A DNA stretch of 12,990 bases from an uncultured Desulfovibrio sp. (GCA_900553065.1 USBZ01000055.1:1-12990); one strand, 5' to 3'. Counted from the first letter of the stretch, positions 1 to 6,767 are shown. Notes: generated by a model not told the origin, from the letters alone. Numbers and translations are program-made.

Positions 1-136
1 CGCAGCCGGGAAGCAGGTCGTCGCGCTTGATGTACACGTTGACCTTGTTGCCCAGCGCCCTGGAGAAATTGGGCAGATATTCGATGGGGGTTGCTTCCTT
101 GACGTAGCCGCGACGGGGGAACTTGGCGAGATTCAT
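1..136 (-). CDS. PLP-dependent desulfhydrase/sulfo-lyase family enzyme, N-terminal part only
   Basis: Only the first 45 codons lie in the window; the rest runs off the left edge. The start is ATG at 134-136, preceded on the minus strand by an AGGAGC ribosome binding site. The peptide begins MNLAKFPRRGYVKEATPIEY and later has YIKRDD. This opening (N-x-L-A-K-F-P-R followed by TPIEYLP and KRDD) is typical of the tryptophan-synthase-beta-fold group that contains D-cysteine desulfhydrase (DcyD), L-cysteate sulfo-lyase (CuyA) and ACC deaminase. The PLP lysine lies beyond the edge. These enzymes perform alpha,beta-elimination: D-cysteine gives pyruvate, sulfide and ammonia; L-cysteate gives pyruvate, sulfite and ammonia. 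It starts 44 bp after the aminotransferase gene, so probably the same transcript. The neighbouring HpsN-like enzyme makes a sulfonate role attractive, but 45 residues cannot separate CuyA from DcyD. Confidence 0.8.
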   Translation of the reverse strand, partial: MNLAKFPRRGYVKEATPIEYLPNFSRALGNKVNVYIKRDDLLPGC

Positions 137-180
137 GATTCGCTCCTGAATGGAATGATGAACAGACTGAGGAAGAAACG

Positions 181-1374
181 TTACTTGCGAAGCTCTTCGA
201 GAACTTCGCGGATGATGGCCACAATAAGATCGCAATCCTCGGTGGTGAACGTCAGGGGCAGACGCATATCGCACATGGTTGCGAGCACTTTTTTCGTGTT
301 GGGAAGGTCGGGCAGATCGGGAATGTAGCGCCAGCTGTCGTAGCTGCTGGTGAAGCCCACGGGCACGTCATTGCCGAACCACTTGATCTGCACCCCGCGC
401 TCGGCGGTTTTCGCCAGGAACGCCCGGATGAAGTCGACGGAGGCGCCGTCGATATTGAACTGGATGGAGCTTCCCACATAGTATTCACGGCTGTCGCGGG
501 GAGGACAGCTGATCCCCGGAATCTGACGAAGCAGCGCTTCCGTATGATCGTACAGCTCGTTCCAGCGTCTGCACTGAACGTCCAGCTTTTCCAGCTGCGG
601 CAGAAGCAGCGCGGCGCGCAGGTGATCCATGCGCATGGAGAAGTTGGGCGTGACCCACTTCACTTCTTCAAAGGCTTCCAGGGCGGGACGGGAAGTATGG
701 GTGCCGTAGATCATGTACGAGCCGGAATGGATGATGGCTCTTGCCATGACCTCGTCGTCATTGGTCACGAGCAGGCCGCCTTCGCCGGAGTTCATGTGCT
801 TGTAGGTCTGGGTGCTGTAGCAGCCCACCTTGCCGAAGGTGCCGCTCTTTTTGCCGTCCCAGGTGGCTCCCATGGTATGGGCGCAGTCTTCAATGAGCAC
901 AAGGCTGTAGCGTTCGCACACTTCCATGACCTTGTCCATGCGGGCGATGTGGCCGCGCATGTGGGAAAGCATGAGGAACCGGGCGCCGGTAGCTTCCGCC
1001 TTGGCGGCAAGATCATCCGTATCAATGGTGTAGTCGTCGAGAATGTCCACCAGAACGGTCTGCGCGCCGCAATGTTCGATGGCTCCGGGCACGGGCGCCA
1101 GCGTGTAGGCATTGCAGAGAACCTTGTCGCCGGGACGTACGCCGACGCTCTTCAGGGCAAGGAACAGGGAAGATCCGCAGGAGGCGCAGGCCAGGCAGTA
1201 TTTCATGCCCATGTAGGCCGCAAACTTTTCCTCCAGCTCACACACCAAGCCCTTTTCGCCGGGCAGAAGATTGTAACGGTGCAGTCTTCCGGAACGAAGC
1301 ACTTCGAGCGCTTTTTCTATGCCCTGTTCCGGAATCGGTTCCTGCTGCGTAAAGTCCTTCTTGAAAACAAGCAT
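181..1374 (-). CDS. DegT/DnrJ/EryC1/StrS-family PLP aminotransferase
   Basis: This is a 397-residue cytosolic fold-type I aminotransferase, a usual length for the DegT/StrS family. Family hallmarks are visible: the PLP-pocket segment EDCAHTMGA with Asp163, the Schiff-base lysine Lys192 within TYKHMNSGEGG, and the C-terminal substrate/dimer segment NFSMRMDHLRAALLL around 244-258. The catalytic residues are present, so the enzyme should be active rather than a PLP-binding regulator. Start is ATG at 1372-1374, with GGGAG about 8 nt upstream. Most relatives transfer an amino group to a keto-sugar nucleotide in antibiotic or surface-sugar synthesis. No other sugar-nucleotide gene is seen here. It sits instead between an HpsN-like dehydrogenase and a cysteate/cysteine lyase-like gene, suggesting a catabolic transamination of a small keto or amino compound. 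The substrate is not evident from sequence. Confidence 0.9.
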   Translation of the reverse strand: MLVFKKDFTQQEPIPEQGIEKALEVLRSGRLHRYNLLPGEKGLVCELEEKFAAYMGMKYCLACASCGSSLFLALKSVGVRPGDKVLCNAYTLAPVPGAIEHCGAQTVLVDILDDYTIDTDDLAAKAEATGARFLMLSHMRGHIARMDKVMEVCERYSLVLIEDCAHTMGATWDGKKSGTFGKVGCYSTQTYKHMNSGEGGLLVTNDDEVMARAIIHSGSYMIYGTHTSRPALEAFEEVKWVTPNFSMRMDHLRAALLLPQLEKLDVQCRRWNELYDHTEALLRQIPGISCPPRDSREYYVGSSIQFNIDGASVDFIRAFLAKTAERGVQIKWFGNDVPVGFTSSYDSWRYIPDLPDLPNTKKVLATMCDMRLPLTFTTEDCDLIVAIIREVLEELRK

Positions 1375-1414
1375 GCTCTTACTCCCTTATATGCTTGAAA
1401 GACCTCTGTATTAC

Positions 1415-1524
1415 CGCCGGACCGCCGCCCGCTCCGCACAACGCTTCCGCGTCCGGGCAGGGGTTCGTAGGATCCGGTCGCTTCCGCCTTTATGCAGGCG
1501 ATGGCACCAAGCGACGGTCCGGCG
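1415..1524. repeat. 10-bp inverted repeat in the HpsN-like/aminotransferase gap
   Basis: CGCCGGACCG at 1415-1424 is matched by its exact reverse complement CGGTCCGGCG at 1515-1524, with 90 bp between. A shorter alternative pairing (CCGGAC 1417-1422 with GTCCGG 1451-1456) shares the left arm. The 165-bp gap (1375-1539) has no gene and no U-tract after either stem. It may fold the intergenic mRNA, for example as a processing or stability element, rather than terminate it. Confidence 0.35.
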
Positions 1525-1539
1525 ATGCGTCAGATATAA

Positions 1540-2850
1540 TTAGTACTTGGGATGCTTGTACACATGGAAGTCCCATTCCCGTTCGGGGAAGAACTTCGTC
1601 AGACGCCAGTCACAGGCGCGGGCATGGCCTTCCATGCCTTCCACACGGGACAGGCGGGAGGCCACGGGGCTGATGATGTCGTTGGCTTCCCTGGAGATTT
1701 CCTGATAGGTGCAGATCTTGAGGAACTTGTGCACGTTCAGGCCGCCGCTGAAGTAGCCGGCTCTCTTGGTGGGCAGGATGTGGTTGGTGCCGGAGCACTT
1801 GTCGCCCTGAGGCACGGTGCTGCCTTCGCCGAGGAACATGGAGCCGTAGCAGCGCAGACGACCGGTCCACCAGTCGAGATCCCTGGCCATGACCTGGATA
1901 TGTTCGGGAGCGTACAGGTCGGACACGCGGGCGGCCTCTTCACGGTCTTCGCAGAGAATGATTTCACCGTAGTCTGCCCAGGCGGTGGCGGGCACGTCGG
2001 GATTGGGCATGTCCTGACAGAGCTTCGGCATGAGTTCGGCCACCTTTTCACCCAGTTCGCGGCTGGTGGTGAAGAGCCACACCGGAGAGTTGTAGCCGTG
2101 TTCGGCCTGGGAAACGAGGTCGATGGCCACGGTCATGGGATCGGCCGTTTCGTCGGCAATGATGCCCGACTCGGTGGGACCGGCGAACACGTCGATGCCG
2201 CAGTGACCGGTGCCGTTGAGAACGGCCTTGGCTTCGGCCACGAAGGCGTTGCCGGGACCGACCAGAATATTGGCGGGCTTGCCGGTGAACAGACCGTACG
2301 CCATGGTGGCGATGGCCTGAATGCCGCCCATTTCAAGAATGATGTCGGCGCCGGAAAGTTCCATGGCATAGCACACGGCGGGGTCGATGGAGTCGCCGCG
2401 GGGCGGAGTGGCGGCAATGACGAAGGGAACGCCGGCCGCCTTGGCGGTAGCCACGCTCATGATGGCGGAGCAGGCATGAGCGAAGCGGCCGCCGGGAACG
2501 TAGCAGCCCGCCACATCCATGGGAATGATCTTCTGGCCGAGGCGGATGCCGGGCGTCACTTCCGTTTCAAATTCCTTCAGGCTTTCTCTCTGCGCTCTGG
2601 CAAAGGTGGAAACCTGCTTGTGAGCAAACTGAAGATCCTTCTTCACCTGTTCGGGAACGGAGTCGATGAGCTTCTTCTTCTTTTCTTCGCTGAGAATGAA
2701 GTCGCCTTCCCATTTATCGAACTTGCGGGCGAGCTCGCGAACGGCTTCTTCCTTGCCTTCCTTGATGTCCGCAAGAACCTTGAGGACGACATCGCGGGCT
2801 TCCTGGCTGTTCTGTTCCGTGCTTTTGGTAGCTTTCTTCAGAAATTCCAT
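1540..2850 (-). CDS. HpsN-like (histidinol dehydrogenase family) zinc/NAD-dependent dehydrogenase
   Basis: A 436-residue protein of the histidinol dehydrogenase superfamily, which oxidises a primary alcohol through the aldehyde to the acid with two NAD+. The zinc ligands and catalytic residues of HisD are all present by motif: Gln248 and His251 in SQAEHG, the Glu316-His317 pair in YAPEHIQV, Asp350 in QGDKCSGTNHILPT, and His409 in EGMEGHARA. The C-terminal region (GGLNVHKFLK, about 369-378, then a Trp-rich tail) looks more like HpsN, sulfopropanediol 3-dehydrogenase converting DHPS to sulfolactate, than true biosynthetic HisD. No his genes surround it. Start ATG at 2848-2850 follows a strong AAGGAGG. 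It has its own candidate promoter and operator and leads the unit with the aminotransferase and lyase-like genes. Substrate choice (DHPS, cysteinolic acid or another amino/hydroxy alcohol) is inference. Confidence 0.85.
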   Translation of the reverse strand: MEFLKKATKSTEQNSQEARDVVLKVLADIKEGKEEAVRELARKFDKWEGDFILSEEKKKKLIDSVPEQVKKDLQFAHKQVSTFARAQRESLKEFETEVTPGIRLGQKIIPMDVAGCYVPGGRFAHACSAIMSVATAKAAGVPFVIAATPPRGDSIDPAVCYAMELSGADIILEMGGIQAIATMAYGLFTGKPANILVGPGNAFVAEAKAVLNGTGHCGIDVFAGPTESGIIADETADPMTVAIDLVSQAEHGYNSPVWLFTTSRELGEKVAELMPKLCQDMPNPDVPATAWADYGEIILCEDREEAARVSDLYAPEHIQVMARDLDWWTGRLRCYGSMFLGEGSTVPQGDKCSGTNHILPTKRAGYFSGGLNVHKFLKICTYQEISREANDIISPVASRLSRVEGMEGHARACDWRLTKFFPEREWDFHVYKHPKY

Positions 2851-2891
2851 GAGTTTCCTCCTTACAGGAATGATGATTCTTCGTTAAAATC

Positions 2892-2920
2892 AGCCTATGC
2901 CCGGCCGCGGTGGAAGTCAA
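2892..2920 (-). promoter_or_regulatory. Candidate sigma70 promoter of the HpsN-like gene
   Basis: On the minus strand TTGACT (2920-2915) is followed after 17 bp by TAGGCT (2897-2892), a good -35 with a weak -10. It lies about 40 bp upstream of the start codon. The -35 sits 3 bp from the AT-rich palindrome at 2924-2947, so it is probably regulated. Confidence 0.5.
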
Positions 2921-2923
2921 TAC

Positions 2924-2947
2924 ATTTTATAAAATATTTTATAAAAT
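2924..2947. promoter_or_regulatory. 24-bp perfect palindrome, candidate GntR-family operator
   Basis: Two tandem copies of ATTTTATAAAAT (2924-2935 and 2936-2947). Each copy is self-complementary, so the whole 24 bp is also a perfect palindrome. Its central 14 bp, ATAAAATATTTTAT (2929-2942), recurs exactly at 5988-6001 between dctP and the GntR gene. Position just upstream of the -35 of the HpsN-like gene and recurrence at the regulator locus point to a shared operator. The binding protein is inferred. Confidence 0.6.
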
Positions 2948-2995
2948 TTTGCTTTTTTTTTCATCCGGCGGGGCAGGCACAGGCATGATCTGCAA

Positions 2996-4270
2996 TCAGA
3001 GGTTGGGCAGCCAGAGAATGATGCCGGGGAAGGCCGCCAGAATGATGACGGCCACGATATTCATCAGGCAGAAAGGCAGGGCTCTGGCCGAAAGCCTTTC
3101 GAGAGAAACGCCGGAAATGCCGGAGGCCACGAAGAGATTCTCGCCGAGCGGCGGCGTGGAGAAGCCGATGGCGCAGCAGCAGACCAGCACGACGCCGAAG
3201 TGGATGGGATCCACGCCGATGCTGGTCATCACGGGCAGCAGCACGGGAGTCACCAGCATGATGATGGCGAGCGTTTCCATGAACATGCCGAGGAACACCA
3301 GGAAGGCGATGACCATGCCCCAGATGACGACGGGACTCGTGGAAATGGACAGCATGCCTTCGGCGATGACCGTGGGAATCTGGTACTGCACGAGGAGTCT
3401 GCCGAAGGAGTAGGCGGCGAACATGATGATGAGCACGCGACCGGTGATCCAGCAGGTGGTTTCCAGCGACTTCAGGAAGGCGCTGAAGCAGAGTTCCTTA
3501 TAGATGAACACGCCGACGAACAGCGTATAGAAAATGGCCACGATGGCGGCTTCCGTGGGCGTGAACATACCGCTGTAGATGCCGCCGAGGATGAGCACGG
3601 GAGCCATGATGGCGAAGAAGCCTTCCTTGAGGCTCTTGAGCAGTCCGGAAAGGGAGAACGCTTCCATGCCCTGAGTGAGATCCTTTCCGCGGCACAGAAT
3701 AAGATGCACGATGATGAGGGAAAGGGCGAAAATGAGACCGGGGAACACGCCGCCGAGGAACATCTTGGTGATGGAGGCCTGAGCGCAGACGCCGTAGATG
3801 ACCATGGGAATGCTGGGCGGAATGATGATGCCTATGCCGCCTGCCGTGGCCACGGCCGTGGCTGCGTAGTCCTTGGCATAGCCGCGCTTGACCATGGCCG
3901 GGATCATGAGCATGCCCACGGCGGCGGTGGTGGCGGGGCCGGAACCGGAAATGGCGCCGAAGAACACGCAGGCGAGCACGGTGGTTATGGCCAGACCGCC
4001 GTTCATGCGGCCGATCATGTGCTCGGCAACGCCCACGATGCGGCGGGAAATGCCCGCGCTTTCCATGAGCGCGCCGGCAAGAACGAAGGCCGGAAGCGCC
4101 ATAATGGGGAAGCTGTTCACCGAGGAAAAGGCGATCTGCACAAGGGTGGTCAGCTCCTGTCCCACAAAAATGTAGGTGAGGGCCGCGGAGGCGGAAAGCG
4201 CCAGCGTGATGGGCGCGCCCATGAGCAGCAGCACGCCGAAAGAACTGAAAAGCAGCACGGGAGCGGTCAT
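2996..4270 (-). CDS. dctM: TRAP transporter large permease, DctM family
   Basis: A 424-residue, strongly hydrophobic inner-membrane protein with the repeated-helix architecture of the TRAP large (M) subunit, at the usual family length. Diagnostic stretches are SFPIMALPAFVLAGALM, FGAISGSGPATTAAVGML and GGIGIIIPPSIPMVIYG, plus the related second-half sequence near the C-terminus (GFSTPPLGENLF). It forms the ion-coupled translocation pathway with the small subunit and takes substrate from the periplasmic binding protein. Its ATG overlaps the end of dctQ by 4 bases, so the two are translationally coupled. No clear terminator follows it before the HpsN-like promoter, so some read-through into the enzyme genes is possible. 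The substrate cannot be read from this subunit. Confidence 0.95.
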   Translation of the reverse strand: MTAPVLLFSSFGVLLLMGAPITLALSASAALTYIFVGQELTTLVQIAFSSVNSFPIMALPAFVLAGALMESAGISRRIVGVAEHMIGRMNGGLAITTVLACVFFGAISGSGPATTAAVGMLMIPAMVKRGYAKDYAATAVATAGGIGIIIPPSIPMVIYGVCAQASITKMFLGGVFPGLIFALSLIIVHLILCRGKDLTQGMEAFSLSGLLKSLKEGFFAIMAPVLILGGIYSGMFTPTEAAIVAIFYTLFVGVFIYKELCFSAFLKSLETTCWITGRVLIIMFAAYSFGRLLVQYQIPTVIAEGMLSISTSPVVIWGMVIAFLVFLGMFMETLAIIMLVTPVLLPVMTSIGVDPIHFGVVLVCCCAIGFSTPPLGENLFVASGISGVSLERLSARALPFCLMNIVAVIILAAFPGIILWLPNL

Positions 4271-4851
4271 TTCTGGCCTCCTTCCTTCTTTTCGCCGGGA
4301 AGTTCCAGGGGAGCGCAGGAAACGGAAAGTTCTTCATAGGCCTCGGCATCGACTTTGTCGGGGTCTTCGATTTCCTGCTTGAGAATGTAACGGATATAGT
4401 TGACCTGAAGAATGCGGATGTTCATCAGACCGAAGGCCACGGGGAATATCCAGTACACATATTCCATGGATATTTCCATGGCCGGAGAAAGATAGGGAAA
4501 TTCATGCATGTCGGCTATGATGACAAGACTCATCCTGATCATCATGCAGTTGAAGACGATCCATATGATGTCCGTGATGAGCATGGAAAACTTTCCCACC
4601 CATTCCGGAAAGAGCTTGAACTGAATGGTCACTCGGTTATGGGCGCACAGTCTGGCCGCAAACGAAGCGCCGAAGAAAACGAACCATACGAATGAGAATC
4701 TTGAGATTTCTTCCGTCCACGGAAGAACGATGTCGAAACAGCTGCGAAGCACGGTCTGAGCAAAAATGACGCAGACAAAAAACACGAGAAGCGCCTGGCT
4801 CAGATACCCTTCCAGTCTGTCCAGAATGCGATAGACAACTTGCGCGGTCAT
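4267..4851 (-). CDS. dctQ: TRAP transporter small permease, DctQ family
   Basis: A 194-residue membrane protein with four predicted helices at about 17-37, 51-67, 90-112 and 128-148. The WTEEISRF motif (residues 45-52) is characteristic of the TRAP small (Q) subunit. The start chosen is ATG at 4849-4851, which has a GGGAG ribosome site about 7 nt upstream. An in-frame TTG at 4911 would add 20 residues, but they would be read through the hairpin at 4877-4903 and lack a convincing ribosome site. The cytosolic tail after residue 155 is rather long and acidic. It follows dctP by 61 bp and overlaps dctM by 4 bp. Confidence 0.92.
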   Translation of the reverse strand: MTAQVVYRILDRLEGYLSQALLVFFVCVIFAQTVLRSCFDIVLPWTEEISRFSFVWFVFFGASFAARLCAHNRVTIQFKLFPEWVGKFSMLITDIIWIVFNCMMIRMSLVIIADMHEFPYLSPAMEISMEYVYWIFPVAFGLMNIRILQVNYIRYILKQEIEDPDKVDAEAYEELSVSCAPLELPGEKKEGGQK

Positions 4852-4876
4852 ACTGTCTCCCTGTTCCAGAAAGAAA

Positions 4877-4908
4877 AGGGGAGCGTGACGATCACCCTCC
4901 CCTGTTTT
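4877..4908 (-). terminator. Hairpin between dctP and dctQ, candidate attenuator
   Basis: Arms 4877-4888 and 4892-4903 pair over 12 positions with one C-C mismatch (4884/4896) around a 3-nt loop. On the minus transcript the stem is followed by UUUUC and flanked upstream by AAAAC. It lies just after the dctP stop codon inside the operon, a common place for partial terminators or stabilising hairpins that keep binding protein in excess over permease. Confidence 0.65.
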
Positions 4909-4912
4909 CAAG

Positions 4913-5908
4913 CTATTTTGCTATGGCCGTGAGCACCATGTCGATGACTTCCTTGCCGCCGACGAAGTCGTAGAATTCAGGCCAGATGGAACGGGCCCGC
5001 TTTTCCCATTCGGCTTCGTCTTCCAGCGTGTCGATCTGCATGCCGGCGGCAGCCATGGCGTCGCGGGCCTTTACGCTGTTTTCCTTCTGCCATTCAAGAA
5101 TGTACATCTGAGCTTCCATGCCGGCTTCCATGAGCACGGTCTGCAGTTCGGGGCTCAGCTTCTTGAAGTGCTTTTCGCCGATGAACAGGGGCTGCAGAGA
5201 ATACTGATGATGCACTTCCGTCAGATACTTCTGCACTTCGTAAATTTTCGTGGTGTAGTTCACCACATAGGGGTTGTCCTGACCGTCAACCACGCCCTGC
5301 TGCAGCGCAGTGAAGGTTTCGGCCCAGCCCATGGGAACAGGATTCGCGCCCCAGGCCTGATAGGTGGCCACGTTGATCTTGCTCGCAGGAACGCGGATCT
5401 TGAGTCCCTTCACGTCTTCCAGCTTCTTCACGGGTCTGACCGAGTTCGTCAGATAGCGGAAGTTCGTATAGCAGTGACCGAGAATGCGCACGCCGCCGCG
5501 CTTGATGGCCGCCTCATTGAAGTAGTTGAACATCTCGCCCGTGGTGGCCTTCACCACTTCCTCATCCGTCGTGAGCAGATACGGCAGCGTGTACACGCCG
5601 AGCGGCGACACGAAGGGCACGGCGTTGCCCACGCCTATGCAGGTGAGATCCAGCGTGCCGCGCCGCACGTTCTGGAACATTTCGCCTTCATCGCCCAGCG
5701 AGCAGTTGGGGAAAATCTGCACTTCCACCGCGCCGTTGGTTTTCTGCTCCACGATTTCCTTGAACTTCCGGGTAAACACCCCTGCGTCGGAATCAATGGC
5801 GTCGCCCACCCCGACTTTAAGGATTTTTTCCGCCGCAAAGCCGTTGTTCACACTGCCGGCGCATACCAAAAGAGCTCCCAGTAACGCAACACCCAGTTTT
5901 CTGACCAT
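4913..5908 (-). CDS. dctP: TRAP transporter periplasmic solute-binding protein, DctP family
   Basis: A 331-residue exported binding protein. The chosen ATG (5906-5908) has an excellent AAGGAGG site upstream; an in-frame upstream start at 5989 would extend into the operator/promoter region and bury the signal peptide. Residues 1-26 form a Sec signal (positive MVRK, hydrophobic LGVALLGALLVCAG, Ala-rich cleavage region NNGFAA). The mature part shows the DctP landmarks KGLKIRVPAS (Arg172, the usual carboxylate/anion-binding arginine) and WGANPVPMGWAETFTALQQG with DGQDNP (about 186-213). It delivers substrate to DctQM. It is the first gene of the transporter unit and is divergent from the GntR gene. 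Family and gene context suggest a small organic anion, possibly a sulfonate; ligand specificity is not readable. Confidence 0.95.
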   Translation of the reverse strand: MVRKLGVALLGALLVCAGSVNNGFAAEKILKVGVGDAIDSDAGVFTRKFKEIVEQKTNGAVEVQIFPNCSLGDEGEMFQNVRRGTLDLTCIGVGNAVPFVSPLGVYTLPYLLTTDEEVVKATTGEMFNYFNEAAIKRGGVRILGHCYTNFRYLTNSVRPVKKLEDVKGLKIRVPASKINVATYQAWGANPVPMGWAETFTALQQGVVDGQDNPYVVNYTTKIYEVQKYLTEVHHQYSLQPLFIGEKHFKKLSPELQTVLMEAGMEAQMYILEWQKENSVKARDAMAAAGMQIDTLEDEAEWEKRARSIWPEFYDFVGGKEVIDMVLTAIAK

Positions 5909-5937
5909 GGAAATCCTCCTTAATTTATGTTTGCTCC

Positions 5938-5967
5938 ACCGTAGGCTGATTGGGAATATTTTGCCAA
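5938..5967 (-). promoter_or_regulatory. Candidate dctP promoter
   Basis: On the minus strand TTGGCA (5967-5962) and TACGGT (5943-5938) are 18 bp apart. The -10 is weak, but the -35 lies 3 bp from the ATTTTATAAAA box at 5971-5981, exactly the arrangement seen at the HpsN-like gene. An ATTGG/CCAAT dyad (5949-5953, 5964-5968) overlaps it. Other -10-like AT-rich hexamers nearby keep this uncertain. Confidence 0.4.
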
Positions 5968-5970
5968 TGG

Positions 5971-6001
5971 ATTTTATAAAAAACTTCATAAAATATTTTA
6001 T
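5971..6001. promoter_or_regulatory. AT-rich palindromic operator region between dctP and the GntR gene
   Basis: Contains ATTTTATAAAA (5971-5981) and the 14-bp perfect palindrome ATAAAATATTTTAT (5988-6001), both repeated at 2924-2947. The first box abuts the candidate dctP -35; the second ends 10 bp before the -35 of the GntR gene. It is well placed for autoregulation and control of the transporter by the adjacent FCD-type GntR protein. Confidence 0.6.
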
Positions 6002-6011
6002 ATCATTTCTT

Positions 6012-6040
6012 TTGACAAACGAGCAACTTTTCAGTATACT
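6012..6040 (+). promoter_or_regulatory. Sigma70 promoter of the GntR-family regulator gene
   Basis: TTGACA at 6012-6017 and TATACT at 6035-6040 are separated by 17 bp, a near-consensus promoter. The start codon follows at 6104, giving a leader of about 55-60 nt. The palindrome 5988-6001 lies just upstream of the -35. Confidence 0.8.
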
Positions 6041-6103
6041 TTTTGCCCCGATATCAACTCTGTTAAGAAGTCAGACTTTTTACTTTCCCGGCAGGCTCAA
6101 CTC

Positions 6104-6766
6104 ATGACAAAAACGTCCACGGTAAAATCCCTTCAGGCCTACAATCTCATTCGTGAACTCATTCTTCAGGGAGAACTTCTTCCCGGCACGCGTCTGGTGC
6201 TGGCGGACCTGGAGGAAAAGCTCAACGTAGGACGAGGCCCCATACGGGAAGCCCTCATGCGCCTCGACCGTTCCGGTCTCATTCAGAATCTCCCGTACAA
6301 GGGCGCCGTGGTGGCGCCGCTGCCGAACATCCGGGAAACCCAGTACATCTATGATATCCGCGTTCAGCTCGAGTGCATTCTTGCCACCGAGGCCATGAAT
6401 CTTGCCGGTCCAAAGGAATACGAAGAGCTTGAGAACATTCTCCGCAAGATGGAGGAACCTTCTTCCGACAACTCGCTCTTCTTCCATCCCGACAGAGAGT
6501 TCCACTACACCCTGTACAAAATCGCCAACATGCCGCACCTGCTCAACACGGCAAGCAGTCTCATGGATCATGTGGAAATCTTCCTGAACAGCCGCTACTA
6601 CGGCGCGCAGGATCAGCAGATGCTCATGGAACAGCACAAGGAAATTCTGCAGGCCTTCCGGGAAAAGGACGGCCCGAGACTCTGCGAAACCCTGAAGAAG
6701 AACATCCTCATCGGTCTTGATCTCATCCGCATGGAAATGGAGCGCATGGGCAAAAAGCTCTGGTAG
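6104..6766 (+). CDS. GntR-family transcriptional regulator with FCD (FadR-type) domain
   Basis: A 220-residue DNA-binding regulator. The N-terminal winged helix spans about residues 8-70, with the recognition region ADLEEKLNVGRGPIREALMR (34-53). An all-helical FCD ligand domain fills about 78-212. The metal-site pattern Asp130-x3-His134 and His178 (EQHKEIL) is present, but the final position usually held by His appears to be Asn200 (LKKNI), so metal or ligand binding may differ from the norm. Such regulators usually sense small carboxylates or similar effectors and control adjacent uptake and catabolic genes. It is divergent from dctP with a 195-bp region holding two palindromic boxes between the start codons, and the same boxes precede the HpsN-like gene. 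The ribosome site (GCAGG) is weak, suggesting modest expression. Confidence 0.93.
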   Translation: MTKTSTVKSLQAYNLIRELILQGELLPGTRLVLADLEEKLNVGRGPIREALMRLDRSGLIQNLPYKGAVVAPLPNIRETQYIYDIRVQLECILATEAMNLAGPKEYEELENILRKMEEPSSDNSLFFHPDREFHYTLYKIANMPHLLNTASSLMDHVEIFLNSRYYGAQDQQMLMEQHKEILQAFREKDGPRLCETLKKNILIGLDLIRMEMERMGKKLW

Positions 6767-6767
6767 C

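Noticed and set aside
1540..2850. Calling the dehydrogenase a true HisD of histidine synthesis
   Set aside because: Zinc and catalytic residues fit the superfamily, but there are no his genes nearby, it is with TRAP and sulfur-type enzymes, and the C-terminal part looks HpsN-like.
1552..2988. Long open frame (478 codons) on the plus strand opposite the HpsN-like gene
   Set aside because: It is a Gly/His-rich shadow of a gene with complete catalytic motifs, runs through the opposite promoter and operator, and has no recognisable domain.
3200..4339. Long open frame (379 codons) on the plus strand opposite dctM, with an extra minus-strand frame at 3498-4349
   Set aside because: Composition is His/Glu/Gly- or Arg-rich as expected from antisense or shifted reading of a GC-rich membrane gene; dctM itself is unambiguous.
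4849..4911. TTG start at 4911 for dctQ
   Set aside because: The ATG at 4851 has a good ribosome site and gives a normal N-terminus; the longer form would translate the hairpin.
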